A stretch of 64,000 nucleotides of DNA from an uncultured Ruminococcus sp. (lineage in GTDB: Bacteria; Bacillota; Clostridia; Oscillospirales; Ruminococcaceae). The position numbers were made by a program, and so were the translations under genes. The stretch is taken from the NCBI GenBank assembly GCA_934435205.1, contig CAKSAK010000001.1:434001-498000 (forward strand). The letters are read 5' to 3'. Positions 1 through 8,563 of this stretch are shown here, in pieces. Under the pieces are notes generated by a model. It was not told the DNA's origin. It searched no databases and saw nothing but the letters and a program-made list of their open reading frames with translations. Every line of letters starts with the position of its first letter. Position 1 is the first letter of the stretch.

Positions 1-1302
1 GTGGAAGTGGGCATATATTCCCTTCTGAACTTTCTGCCACTTATGGTGCTTGCCCTTTATCCCTTCCGGCATAGGCTTCGCTTTTCAAAGACGGCTACCG
101 TGGGACTTGTCGTGGCTCTTTCACTGGTGCAGATCTTCTTAGGCTGGCAGGCGGCATTTTTCAGTACAAATGCAGGTCTGTTAAGTGCAGTCAGCACACT
201 GCTCTATGCGGCTTTTTACTTTTTCGCTGTGAAGGTCAAGGTCGGCAAAACAGGCTTCACACTGCTTCTGCTTTCAAATAACGCAAGCTTTATCGTCATT
301 ACCTCAAAATGTCTGGAGGGTATGCTGTTCCCGTCACTTGCCTATGAGTCATACCGCTGGTCGTTTTCCCTTTGTATGCTTATGACAGAAGCCGTTGTAT
401 GGGGACCGCTTTTTATCTACATGAAAAAGGTCTACACGCCTGCGGTGGAAAGAGAGCCGTCAGGTCTGGGGTGGCGCTATCTTTGGCTTATCCCATTTAC
501 GTTCTATATAATATGGTATTATACTCTCTACGGCAACTCTACGAAAAGCAGCTTAGAGCTTGCTCTGGAGCCAAAGAACACCATAGCTCTTTTCTTTATA
601 AACGCAGGAGCGTTTCTGGTGTATTACATCGTGGCACGGCTGGTCATCGAACAGCAGAAAAATCTGCGGCTTCAGGAAAATAACCACCTGCTTGAAATGC
701 AGAACCTGCAATATGACTATTTGCAGGATAAGATAAAAGAAACAAGACGCTATAAGCATGATGTCAGACATCATATCGCTCTTATGCAGGAGCTTCTGAA
801 AAAGGGCGAATACAATAAGCTTTCGGAATATCTCAATTCTTTCAGGGATTCTATGCCCGATATATCCGAACGCATTTACTGCAAAAACACATCTGTAAGC
901 GCACTTCTTGCATATTTTGCTCAAATAGCGGAAAGCAGCGGCATAGAATACAAGGTGAACGCTGACATACCAGATGATATAAAAATAGACGTCACCGACC
1001 TCTCCGTACTTTTCGGAAATCTTATCGAAAACGCCATTCACGGCTGTGTGGCTGACAGTGCAAAGGATAAGAAAATAATAATCAGAGCAAAGGCTGACAG
1101 CTATTCCATTTGCTTGGCGGTGGACAACACCTTCACAGGAACTATCCTCACTGACCCAGAAGGCGGTTTCCTTTCCTCAAAACGCAAAGGCAAAGGGATC
1201 GGCACAGAGTCTGTCAAGAACATTGCCGCCAAATACAACGGCGTAGCTAAATTTGAATACGGCGACGGAATGTTTTATGCTTCCGTAATGCTGAACATAT
1301 GA
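1..1302 (+). CDS. GHKL-type sensor histidine kinase, AgrC-like (possibly 5'-truncated by window edge)
   Basis: Membrane sensor kinase. The first ~215 residues are hydrophobic and make about six membrane segments. A coiled-coil-like linker follows, then a dimerisation segment with the motif YKHDVRHH (phospho-acceptor His about residue 253). The ATPase domain has an N-box (NLIENA, Asn about 344) and a G-box (GKGIGT). This order, with DUF-style GHKL ATPase and no HAMP, is typical of AgrC/quorum-peptide or LytTR-partnered kinases. A LytTR response regulator would normally be adjacent; none lies downstream, so it is probably upstream, outside the window. The reading frame starts at base 1 with GTG, so the true start may be further left. 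A terminator follows the stop directly, making this the last gene of its operon. Confidence 0.85.
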   Translation: MEVGIYSLLNFLPLMVLALYPFRHRLRFSKTATVGLVVALSLVQIFLGWQAAFFSTNAGLLSAVSTLLYAAFYFFAVKVKVGKTGFTLLLLSNNASFIVITSKCLEGMLFPSLAYESYRWSFSLCMLMTEAVVWGPLFIYMKKVYTPAVEREPSGLGWRYLWLIPFTFYIIWYYTLYGNSTKSSLELALEPKNTIALFFINAGAFLVYYIVARLVIEQQKNLRLQENNHLLEMQNLQYDYLQDKIKETRRYKHDVRHHIALMQELLKKGEYNKLSEYLNSFRDSMPDISERIYCKNTSVSALLAYFAQIAESSGIEYKVNADIPDDIKIDVTDLSVLFGNLIENAIHGCVADSAKDKKIIIRAKADSYSICLAVDNTFTGTILTDPEGGFLSSKRKGKGIGTESVKNIAAKYNGVAKFEYGDGMFYASVMLNI

Positions 1303-1345
1303 AAAAGGCGGAAAGCTCGCAAAGAGCCTCCGCCTTTTCTGTTTT
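1303..1345 (+). terminator. Rho-independent terminator after the histidine kinase
   Basis: A ten-base stem (1303-1312 with 1329-1338, AAAAGGCGGA/TCCGCCTTTT) overlaps the stop codon of the kinase and runs into a T-rich tract. Confidence 0.8.
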
Positions 1346-1417
1346 ATCGTCCTCCAAGCTTTGCATTTTCAAATGCTGCCATAACAAATAATTCACATAT
1401 CATTAATAAAATGCTTC

Positions 1418-1445
1418 TTGTATCTTTTGTGCAATATGCTATAAT
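1418..1445 (+). promoter_or_regulatory. Candidate promoter of the glycerol dehydrogenase gene
   Basis: A perfect -10 TATAAT (1440-1445) lies 16 bases after a weak -35 TTGTAT (1418-1423). It is about 70 bases upstream of the start codon, leaving a short untranslated leader. Confidence 0.45.
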
Positions 1446-1512
1446 CTAGTTGAAAATACGGAGAGAGTTCCGTATAAAGTTAATAAATCAAACAAATCGG
1501 AGGTAATTCATT

Positions 1513-2610
1513 ATGATGGGAAGACTCAGAGCAATGCGTGAGCCGCTCAAATATGTTCAGGGCAGAGATGCTACACTTAAGTTTCATGAAGAAATGGGCT
1601 ATATGGGCAAAAGGTGGCTGTTTGTATGTTCAAACAGCGGCTACAAAGCCTGTCATGACAAGATAGAGAAAAGCTTTGGCGAGCTTGACGATTACAGACG
1701 TTATGAAGTATTTGGTGGAATATCAAGCAAGGGCGAGATCGCCAAAATGGAAGAGATAGTAAAGGCTGACAACATCGACACAGTAGTTGCAGTTGGCGGC
1801 GGAAGCGCAGTTGATACTGCAAAGGCTACTGCATACTATACAGGCAAGCACATTGTTATCGTGCCGACAGTTGCGGCAACAGACGCACCTTGCACAGGTC
1901 TGTCAGTAATATACAATGATGACCACAGCTTTGACAAATATCTTTTCTATCCTACCAATCCAGACGCAGTAATGGTAGACACAACAGTTATCGCAAACGC
2001 ACCTGTAAAGTTCCTTATTGCAGGCATGGGTGACGCACTTGGTACATATTTTGAGGGCAGAGCTTCCATAAGAACAGAGTCTGCAAGCCTTGAAGGCACA
2101 GGCATCACAAGAGCAGGACAGGCACTTGCAAGACTTTGCTATGACACGCTGAAAACATACGGCAAGCAGGCAGTTGAAGCTTGCAAGGTACACGCAGTTA
2201 CACCTGCACTTGAAGCTATCTGCGAGGCTAACGTATATCTTTCAGGCGTTGGTGCAGACAACGTAAACTGTGCGGCTGCACACTCATTCTACAATGGCGT
2301 AACATCATTGGGAATCAAGCACGCAGACCACGGCTGCTGTGTAGCACTTGGTACGCTGGTTCAGCTTGTACTTGAGGGTGCGCCAAAGGAAGAGTTTGAA
2401 GAGGTACAGAACTTCTGCCTTGAAGTGGGACTTCCTGTCACACTCGAGGAGATCGGTGTAACTACACCTGAGCAGGTAGAAACTATCGCAAAGAACGCTT
2501 GTATCCCAGGCGAGACTATCCACAACCTCGCAGGCGATGTACAGCCAATCGAGCTTTATGACGCTATCATGCAGGCAGACGCAATGGGAAAGATCGCATT
2601 GGGCAAATAA
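1513..2610 (+). CDS. gldA: Glycerol dehydrogenase (iron-containing/metal-dependent alcohol dehydrogenase family)
   Basis: NAD-dependent oxidation of glycerol to dihydroxyacetone, or the reverse, in the cytoplasm. The 365-residue length is right for the family. The N-terminal Rossmann-like half carries the dinucleotide loop GGGSAVDTAK. The all-alpha C-terminal half carries the expected metal ligands: Asp174 in GMGDALGT, His257 in AAAHSFYNG and a His about 273 in ADHGCC. The start is the first of two adjacent ATGs, nine bases after GGAGG. The gene stands alone between its own promoter and a terminator. Related 3-dehydroquinate-synthase-like dehydrogenases share this fold, so the exact polyol substrate is inferred. 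Confidence 0.88.
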   Translation: MMGRLRAMREPLKYVQGRDATLKFHEEMGYMGKRWLFVCSNSGYKACHDKIEKSFGELDDYRRYEVFGGISSKGEIAKMEEIVKADNIDTVVAVGGGSAVDTAKATAYYTGKHIVIVPTVAATDAPCTGLSVIYNDDHSFDKYLFYPTNPDAVMVDTTVIANAPVKFLIAGMGDALGTYFEGRASIRTESASLEGTGITRAGQALARLCYDTLKTYGKQAVEACKVHAVTPALEAICEANVYLSGVGADNVNCAAAHSFYNGVTSLGIKHADHGCCVALGTLVQLVLEGAPKEEFEEVQNFCLEVGLPVTLEEIGVTTPEQVETIAKNACIPGETIHNLAGDVQPIELYDAIMQADAMGKIALGK

Positions 2611-2638
2611 GGGATAGTGTATATTTAAAATGATATTG

Positions 2639-2674
2639 CCACCCACGGCTGAATTGGCTGTGGGTGGTTTTTTG
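2639..2674 (+). terminator. Rho-independent terminator after gldA
   Basis: Strong GC-rich stem CCACCCAC/GTGGGTGG with a ~12-base loop, followed by six or more T residues. Confidence 0.88.
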
Positions 2675-2770
2675 TGCGAAAAAAACAGAGAAACCCGATC
2701 AATGGGTTTCCCTGCCTCTGCTACTGTATTAAATCATAATATCTTAGTAAAGTATATCCGCCTGCGAAGC

Positions 2771-3745
2771 TCAGTTGTCTGTAACGTCCATAAGCTCAAC
2801 AGCGATATCGTCAGACTCGGTATCATCTGTATCAGGCTGAATATCGTTCGGCTTATCGTCCTCTACGATAGCACCTGTAAAATCAATACAAACATTCTCA
2901 CTTTTGCTTAATCGAGCCATTGTAAGCAGATCGGTGATAGTTGAGCGTGTGACGTGAGCGCCTGTGAAGTCCATCATCACATTTGCGGAATTATCCTCGC
3001 TGTTTTTGCTGTTGATCTCCTCACGAAGCTGATCAAAATTTGTGTCTTCAAGGTCTGCATAAGCTGAAAGCTCTTTTGGCGTATAAAGCGTTGCAACAGC
3101 GTGCATAGCAATGAACACAAACCTGAAATCCTCGCAATCAAAGGTGCTGAAAGGTATCTCAAACAGTCTAAGCATTCCCTCATCGGTCTTTTTGCATAGA
3201 ACAGGCTTGTATCTGTTCTGAGCGAGATCATAGGTGTATGCGTTCTCGTTGGCTTCCTCGAGAGAACCGCCATCTGGTACGGGCAATATCTTGAACTGAG
3301 AAGTTTCATTGCACGTATTGCAATAACCTCCGACCATCACAAATCTGAAAACATAGTCGGTATTTTTCTCAAGTTTTTTGTCACAGCATATCTGCGTCCA
3401 GTCCCAACTCCAGTTTCCAATAGAATAGGCGATAGCATTTTTGCCGTCCTTATCCGTCACAAAATATTTAGCGATGACATTGTTTTCGCAGGACTTATCA
3501 GCCTTAAAATCTCTAGGGTCAAAATCAATTACTTTACTCATATTATTTACCTCCGTATTATCAACGGTCGGCTTATGAGTATCCAATATTCTTATAGTAC
3601 ATTTTTCACAGTCGCTTGCATACTCTGCCCGACCGTTCTTAACAAGCCCCTTTGCCCTTTTGGGATAGGTGGCTCCGATTCGTTTTCCGTTTATGTCTGT
3701 AACAATAACGTTTTTTTCTATGGGTATCTCCCCCTTGCACAGCAA
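2771..3745 (-). CDS. Uncharacterised acidic protein with an N-terminal RRXRR-like segment
   Basis: Function unknown. Residues ~10-54 read like the RRXRR motif region known from the N-termini of IscB-type proteins: V-x-V-T-D-x-x-G-K, then T-Y-P-K-R-A-K-G-L-V-K-N-G-R-A, ending in T-I-R-I. No HNH or RuvC nuclease part follows. The remaining ~255 residues are acidic, with a W-S-W-D-W motif and a CNTC pair, and end in an Asp/Glu-rich tail. Two starts are possible. The long form needs TTG at 3745, which has no ribosome site, or an ATA at 3721 (IEKNV) behind GGGGGAG. The in-frame ATG at 3541 (MSKVIDF) has an excellent site (GGAGG, spacing ~9) and would give 256 residues without the RRXRR part. The open frame and family-like sequence upstream suggest the long form is also made. 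Confidence 0.6.
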   Translation of the reverse strand: MLCKGEIPIEKNVIVTDINGKRIGATYPKRAKGLVKNGRAEYASDCEKCTIRILDTHKPTVDNTEVNNMSKVIDFDPRDFKADKSCENNVIAKYFVTDKDGKNAIAYSIGNWSWDWTQICCDKKLEKNTDYVFRFVMVGGYCNTCNETSQFKILPVPDGGSLEEANENAYTYDLAQNRYKPVLCKKTDEGMLRLFEIPFSTFDCEDFRFVFIAMHAVATLYTPKELSAYADLEDTNFDQLREEINSKNSEDNSANVMMDFTGAHVTRSTITDLLTMARLSKSENVCIDFTGAIVEDDKPNDIQPDTDDTESDDIAVELMDVTDN

Positions 3746-3830
3746 TATTAAATTAGTGCCTGCATTACACAGGCTTGCGTTTAGCTCCGACGCTGTTATT
3801 TTCTATGGGTGTCGTCCCCGGTCTTTGCTT
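3712..3830 (-). ncRNA. Candidate structured leader RNA upstream of the RRXRR-like gene
   Basis: Between the promoter and the coding region the transcript can fold. It has a GCCTG/CAGGC hairpin (3758-3762 with 3770-3774), a GCGT/ACGC hairpin (3777-3780 with 3790-3793) and a competing ACAGC/GCTGT pairing (3739-3743 with 3792-3796). A 13-base motif, GAYACCCATAGAA in transcript sense, occurs twice: at 3801-3813 and again at 3716-3728, where it spans the candidate ATA start. No Rfam family was recognised with certainty. A relation to the RNA found beside IscB genes is only a hypothesis. Confidence 0.4.
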
Positions 3831-3836
3831 AGGATA

Positions 3837-3865
3837 AGTTTAACAGACGTCAAGCCTTTTGTCAA
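3837..3865 (-). promoter_or_regulatory. Promoter of the RRXRR-like gene
   Basis: Consensus -35 TTGACA (3865-3860), 17-base spacer, -10 TAAACT (3842-3837), reading leftward into the leader. Confidence 0.65.
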
Positions 3866-3968
3866 GACTATCTGCACCTTTTTGACATTACATACAATTG
3901 CGATCTTGTGGGCTTAGCACATATGCACAAGGGGCATGAGTACATAAAATGCCCGTCACGGTGAGTGA

Positions 3969-3994
3969 CTGGTCGAGGTGACGGGACGTTGAAC
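3969..3994 (-). repeat. Duplicate of the tRNA-Pro 3' end (possible attachment-site scar)
   Basis: Twenty-six bases match the T-arm/acceptor/CCA end of the tRNA-Pro at 4252-4276, in the same orientation, with one inserted base. The neighbouring bases (to ~4021) look like another scrambled tRNA T-arm. Bases 3746-4195 otherwise hold only this fragment, the leader/promoter above and a terminator. Confidence 0.6.
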
Positions 3995-4116
3995 AGTGGG
4001 TTCGAGCCTGCGTTTCGACCAAAATAAAAAGAGTTACGCTTTTCGATTCCTCAAAGCATAACCCTACTTTTTTAGGTAATACAAAAACTCCCCCTGCGGC
4101 GTTAAGTTCTGATAAT

Positions 4117-4149
4117 AAAAAAGCCATGACGGACAATGCCCGTCATGGC
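4117..4149 (-). terminator. Rho-independent terminator (leftward)
   Basis: Ten-base perfect stem GCCATGACGG/CCGTCATGGC (4123-4132 with 4140-4149), followed on the minus strand by six T. It backs up termination of leftward tRNA transcription. Confidence 0.75.
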
Positions 4150-4195
4150 GAGCAATAACAATTTTTATCATTATGCTATTCTTTCGCAGCGGTAA

Positions 4196-4230
4196 CAAAA
4201 AATCACGCCCCTCGAAAGAAAGGCGTGATT
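4196..4230 (-). terminator. Terminator of the tRNA-Pro gene
   Basis: Nine-base perfect stem (4201-4209 with 4222-4230, AATCACGCC/GGCGTGATT) followed by a T run on the minus strand, 23 bases beyond the tRNA 3' end. Confidence 0.8.
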
Positions 4231-4252
4231 AGGTGCAGGGGCACGCCCCTGC

Positions 4253-4329
4253 TGGTCGAGGTGACGGGACTTGAACCCACGGCCTCTGCGTCCCGAACGC
4301 AGCGCTCTACCAAACTGAGCCACACCTCG
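4253..4329 (-). tRNA. tRNA-Pro (anticodon CGG)
   Basis: Full cloverleaf with CCA encoded. Acceptor CGAGGTG/CACCTCG, D-arm GCTC/GAGC, anticodon stem CTGCG/CGCAG with loop TTCGGGA, T-arm with GTTCAAGT. Its 3' end is duplicated at 3969-3994. Confidence 0.95.
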
Positions 4330-4470
4330 AAATACCACTGTAATATTATATCACACCCATCAAACCTTGTCAAGGCGTTTTTTTCTGTTTTGTATCCTCT
4401 TTTTTTTACTGCGTTGACCTTCAAAATGTGACAGATTTATTAAAATCATTCTCTGTGTAACTTATTTTCA

Positions 4471-4499
4471 TTGACATACGCCTCGCATTGTGATATTAT
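4471..4499 (+). promoter_or_regulatory. Promoter of the large repeat protein
   Basis: Consensus TTGACA (4471-4476), spacer 17, TATTAT (4494-4499). Confidence 0.75.
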
Positions 4500-4547
4500 A
4501 TATATAAAGGTATTATCGTTTAATAATTTTTGTATGAGGTGATGAAA

Positions 4548-7500
4548 TTGACGAATATGAAGAAAAGAATGTTGAGCATTGTCCTGTCTGGCGCAATGGC
4601 TGTTTCTACTGCTGTGTCTGCCGGATCGTTCAGTGCCTTTGCCGTGACGCAGTGTGTTGCGTATTCAGGCTCTAATGTGAATGCTCAGAACTATGCGCAA
4701 TGGTCTGATACAGTGAAATCTTACCTGACTGTGTGCGACAACGGCAATTATATGCGTGTCCAGGCTGGTGCTATCGAGGGCAAGATCCTTGTGGAATATT
4801 ACAGCTCTGATTTTGAACCGCTAAGCACTAAGCTTATTGACAATGAGATGCCGATCTTTGGCGCTTTCTATGACTCCGGCAATAATTATTATGTCCTTAG
4901 CGGTCAGGAAAATCCGAAACAAAACGACTCCCTCGAGGTTTTCCGTATCACGAAGTATGATAAGAATTGGAACAAAATAAAGTCCTGTAGTCTGTATGGC
5001 GCTAATACTACAGTTCCGTTCGATGCAGGCTCAGCAAGAATGACCCATAGCGGTGACCACCTGCTTGTGAGAACCTGCCACGAAATGTATAAATCAAGCG
5101 ACGGCAATAATCATCAGTCTAATGTTACCATTGAAGTGGATATGCCTTCAATGACTATCACTGATTCATATACCGGCATCATGAACGTTGAGTATGGCTA
5201 TGTGAGCCACTCCTTCAATCAGTTTATAAAAACCGACGGCACCCATATAGTTGCCCTAGACCATGGTGACGCTCATCCACGTTCTGCTGTTCTGGTGAAG
5301 TATAATTCTGATTTTACCACAGGCAAATTCTTTCCGAGTTATTCTCAGAAAGGCGGCAATATCGACGTTGTAACATACCCTGAATATACCTCCGGTCACT
5401 ATAACTATACAGGTGCGGCTATAGGCGGCTTTGATGTGTCATCATCAAGCTATATCGTGGCACAGAGTACAGTTGACCTTGATTATATCAATACTTCAAA
5501 AACACGAAACGTCTACGTTTCCGCTGTTTCAAAGGACCTTTCCACAAACAAGCTCAATAAGATAACTTCTTATGCAGAGGGTACAGACTCAGCTTCTGCT
5601 CCACAGCTTGTGAAGATAAATAATAACAGCTTTTTGCTTTTGTGGACCAGAGATACAAAGGTAAGCTGTGTGAAGCTAAACGCTGACGGCACTGTAAACG
5701 GCAGTATCCACACCTTTGAGGGAAGACTTTCAGACTGCCAGCCTGTTATCAAAAACGGCAGAGCAGTTTGGTATGTTTACGATAAAAATAACGTGACCTT
5801 CAGCTCCCTGAACCTTTCAAATCTTGACGATATCAAGACGGTTGACGTAAAAACAGGTCATGACTACGAAACAAAGTACGCATCAAAAACTGACGGCACT
5901 GTAACACAGACCTGCAAGTCTTGCGGCTATGTAAATAAGTTCACAGTTCCGACCTCTACCACTGTTTATTGGCGCACAGATCTTTCGAATACGACCTTTT
6001 CAAGCGGATTGAGCAAAACTCAGTTCAGCGTGGGCGACAGCATTGATTTCTGGCTTTATGACGATACAGACTACACAGTTGAATTTTCTGATCGCAGTAT
6101 GGTAAGCGTAAATAAGCTTGAAAACTATTCTAACGATATCAGACGTATCACATTCAAAAACGGCGGTTCACTCACTGTACAAATTTATCCTACATACAAT
6201 CCGTCTGTAGCAAAGACGTACAAATTCACCTGCGGATGCACGAGCCACACATATGGCAGTGCTGTTATCACAAAACAACCGACCTGCACAGCCGAGGGTA
6301 CAAAAACAAAAACTTGTACGCAGTGCGGAGCAACAGTAACAGAAACAATTGCAAAGCTTTCCCACAGCTACACAACCACAGTTGTTGCACCTACCTGCAC
6401 TGCTGACGGCTATACGCTCCACAAGTGTTCTGTTTGCGGTACTTCATATAAGGAAAGCACAACTAAGGCAACAGGTCACAGCTACGGAAATTTTGTTGTA
6501 ACAAAACAGCCGACCTGCACAGCAGAGGGTACTGCAACAAAGACTTGCACAAAGTGCAATGCGACAGTTACAGAACCTATAGCAAAGACTTCACACAAAT
6601 ATGCTGACACAGTTGTTGCACCTACTTGTACTGCTGACGGCTATACGCTCCACAAGTGTTCTGTTTGTGGTACTTCATACAAGGACAGCACAACTAAAGC
6701 AACAGGTCACAGCTACGGAAATTCTGTTGTAACAAAACAGCCGACTTGCACATCAGAGGGTACTGCTATAAAGACTTGCACAAAGTGCAATGCGACAGTT
6801 ACGGAAACTATAGCAAAGACTTCACACAAATATGCTGACACAGTTGTTGCACCTACTTGTACTGCTGACGGCTATACTCTCCACAAGTGTTCAGTTTGCG
6901 GTACTTCATATAAGGACAGCACAACAAAAGCAACAGGTCACAGCTACGGAAATCCTGTTGTAACAAAACAGCCAACCTGCACATCAGAGGGTACTGCAAC
7001 AAAAACTTGCACAAAGTGCAATGCGACAGTTACAGAACCTATAGCAAAAACTTCACATAAGTATATCGACACAGTTGTTGTACCTACTTGCACTGCTGAC
7101 GGCTATACGCTCCACAAGTGTTCTGTTTGCGGTACTTCATATAAGGACAGCACAACTAAAGCAACAGGTCACAGCTACGGAAATTCTGTTGTAACAAAAC
7201 AGCCGACCTGCACAGCCGAAGGTACTGCTATAAAGACTTGCACAAAGTGCAATGCGACAGTTACGGAAAAGCTTCCTGCAAAGGGTCACACCGCAGTTAC
7301 CGACAAGGGTTACCCTGCTACTTGCACCACCGCAGGCAAAACAGACGGCTCACATTGCTCAGTTTGCAATACTGTTATAAAGGTCCAGACAGTGATAAAT
7401 GCCACAGGTCACAAGTCAAGCGGTTGGATAGTCGACAAGGCGGCTTCTATCGGAGTTAAAGGCTCAAAGCACAGAGAATGTACAGTCTGCAAGAAAGTTC

Positions 7501-8267
7501 TTGAAACGGCGGAAATTCCTGCACTTTCAAGAATCAGCATTTCAAAGGCAAGCGTGACACTTTCAACTTCGACCTACGCTTATGATGGCAAAGCAAAGAA
7601 GCCTGGTGTAACAGTTAAGCTAAATGGCAAAACTTTGAAGAATGGTACAGATTACACAGTTTCCTATTCAAACAACACAAAAGTCGGAACAGCTACTGTA
7701 AAGATCACAGGCAAGGGCAATTACACAGGCTCAGTTTCTAAGACCTACAGTATCAAAAATGACTTCAAGAAAGCCACAGTTTCTGGAATTTCCACAAAGG
7801 CATTCACGGGCAAGAACATCACTCAGAGCATTACTGTTAAATACAACGGCAAAACGCTAAAAAATGGCACTGACTACACAGTTTCCTATTCAAACAACAA
7901 GAATATAGGTACTGCCACAGTAAAAATCACTGGAAAAGGCTCTTACACAGGCACTATCACAAAGACGTTCAAGATAAATCCTGCAAAGCAAGAGATACAG
8001 AAGCTCACAGCTAAGAGCAAGGCTTTCTTTGTGGATTGGGCACAGAAAGGCTCTGCTTCTGGATACGAGATTCAGTATGCTACCAACTCTAAGTTTACAA
8101 GTGCAAAGAAAGTTACCATAACAAACAACAAGACAGACAAGACCACTGTTTCAAAGCTTTCGGGCAAAAAGAAATATTACGTTCGTGTTCGCTCGTACAC
8201 AACAGTAAAGGGTACGAAGTATTATGGTGCTTGGTCGAGTGTGAAAAATGTGACTACTAAGAAATAA
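4548..8267 (+). CDS. Large secreted protein with CxxC-rich tandem repeats, Ig-like repeats and a C-terminal fibronectin-III-like domain
   Basis: About 1239 residues. A lysine-tipped signal peptide (MKKRMLS...AFA) leads to export. Residues ~35-540 form a unique domain, possibly a beta-propeller-like sensor or enzyme domain that I do not recognise. Then come ~4.5 repeats of 77 residues, each with two halves of the type C-T-(A/S)-(E/D)-G ... C-(T/S)-x-C and each with three or more cysteines. Two ~80-residue repeats containing GKTLKNGTDYTVSYSNN and a final fibronectin-III-like domain follow. There is no LPXTG motif or transmembrane anchor, so it is secreted or non-covalently attached. The TTG at 4548 is preferred because GAGGTG lies seven bases before it; ATG 4557 is the alternative. 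Function is unknown; adhesion or polysaccharide binding is plausible. Confidence 0.75.
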   Translation: MTNMKKRMLSIVLSGAMAVSTAVSAGSFSAFAVTQCVAYSGSNVNAQNYAQWSDTVKSYLTVCDNGNYMRVQAGAIEGKILVEYYSSDFEPLSTKLIDNEMPIFGAFYDSGNNYYVLSGQENPKQNDSLEVFRITKYDKNWNKIKSCSLYGANTTVPFDAGSARMTHSGDHLLVRTCHEMYKSSDGNNHQSNVTIEVDMPSMTITDSYTGIMNVEYGYVSHSFNQFIKTDGTHIVALDHGDAHPRSAVLVKYNSDFTTGKFFPSYSQKGGNIDVVTYPEYTSGHYNYTGAAIGGFDVSSSSYIVAQSTVDLDYINTSKTRNVYVSAVSKDLSTNKLNKITSYAEGTDSASAPQLVKINNNSFLLLWTRDTKVSCVKLNADGTVNGSIHTFEGRLSDCQPVIKNGRAVWYVYDKNNVTFSSLNLSNLDDIKTVDVKTGHDYETKYASKTDGTVTQTCKSCGYVNKFTVPTSTTVYWRTDLSNTTFSSGLSKTQFSVGDSIDFWLYDDTDYTVEFSDRSMVSVNKLENYSNDIRRITFKNGGSLTVQIYPTYNPSVAKTYKFTCGCTSHTYGSAVITKQPTCTAEGTKTKTCTQCGATVTETIAKLSHSYTTTVVAPTCTADGYTLHKCSVCGTSYKESTTKATGHSYGNFVVTKQPTCTAEGTATKTCTKCNATVTEPIAKTSHKYADTVVAPTCTADGYTLHKCSVCGTSYKDSTTKATGHSYGNSVVTKQPTCTSEGTAIKTCTKCNATVTETIAKTSHKYADTVVAPTCTADGYTLHKCSVCGTSYKDSTTKATGHSYGNPVVTKQPTCTSEGTATKTCTKCNATVTEPIAKTSHKYIDTVVVPTCTADGYTLHKCSVCGTSYKDSTTKATGHSYGNSVVTKQPTCTAEGTAIKTCTKCNATVTEKLPAKGHTAVTDKGYPATCTTAGKTDGSHCSVCNTVIKVQTVINATGHKSSGWIVDKAASIGVKGSKHRECTVCKKVLETAEIPALSRISISKASVTLSTSTYAYDGKAKKPGVTVKLNGKTLKNGTDYTVSYSNNTKVGTATVKITGKGNYTGSVSKTYSIKNDFKKATVSGISTKAFTGKNITQSITVKYNGKTLKNGTDYTVSYSNNKNIGTATVKITGKGSYTGTITKTFKINPAKQEIQKLTAKSKAFFVDWAQKGSASGYEIQYATNSKFTSAKKVTITNNKTDKTTVSKLSGKKKYYVRVRSYTTVKGTKYYGAWSSVKNVTTKK
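6243..7276 (+). repeat. Tandem 231-bp coding repeats (~4.5 copies)
   Basis: The phrase GGTCACAGCTACGG recurs at 6474, 6705, 6936 and 7167, exactly 231 bases (77 codons) apart. Copies differ by scattered, mostly synonymous changes. The first copy (from ~6243) is the most diverged. Confidence 0.9.
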
Positions 8268-8276
8268 TTGGATATT

Positions 8277-8313
8277 AAAAAGCGTATCGCTGGGTTGCGG
8301 TACGCTTTTTTTT
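8277..8313 (+). terminator. Terminator after the large repeat protein
   Basis: Ten-base stem AAAAAGCGTA/TACGCTTTTT (8277-8286 with 8301-8310), ending in eight T. Confidence 0.88.
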
Positions 8314-8452
8314 GTCGCTTCCGTATTGCAAAATATAGCCATTGTTCAAGCTTTAATTTGATTAAAGCAAATCATTCTTAAATATACTCATGATATCATA
8401 AATAGTCAGGCTCTGAGAAGAATGAATATATGAAGTTTATCTTTGTAAAATA

Positions 8453-8500
8453 AACCGACCCCATTCGCTAGACTTTTTGACCTAGCGAATGGGGTCGGTT
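8453..8500 (-). terminator. Long perfect hairpin, probable terminator of the esterase operon
   Basis: A 19-base perfect inverted repeat (8453-8471 with 8482-8500) with a 10-base loop. On the minus strand it is followed by TTTATTTTA, and it lies 64 bases past the esterase stop. Its outer arm TGAACCGACCCC resembles an IS3-type terminal repeat, so it may be element-derived. The rest of 8314-8563 shows nothing recognisable. Confidence 0.55.
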
Positions 8501-8563
8501 CAAATATCAATATCATTAAGCAAAAAATCAAGACATAAAAGTAAGCGTAATATGTGAATCGTT

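Noticed and set aside
6243..7276. Regular 231-base repeats as a possible CRISPR array
   Set aside because: Repeats are contiguous, in frame and coding, with no spacers. No cas gene is present in the window.
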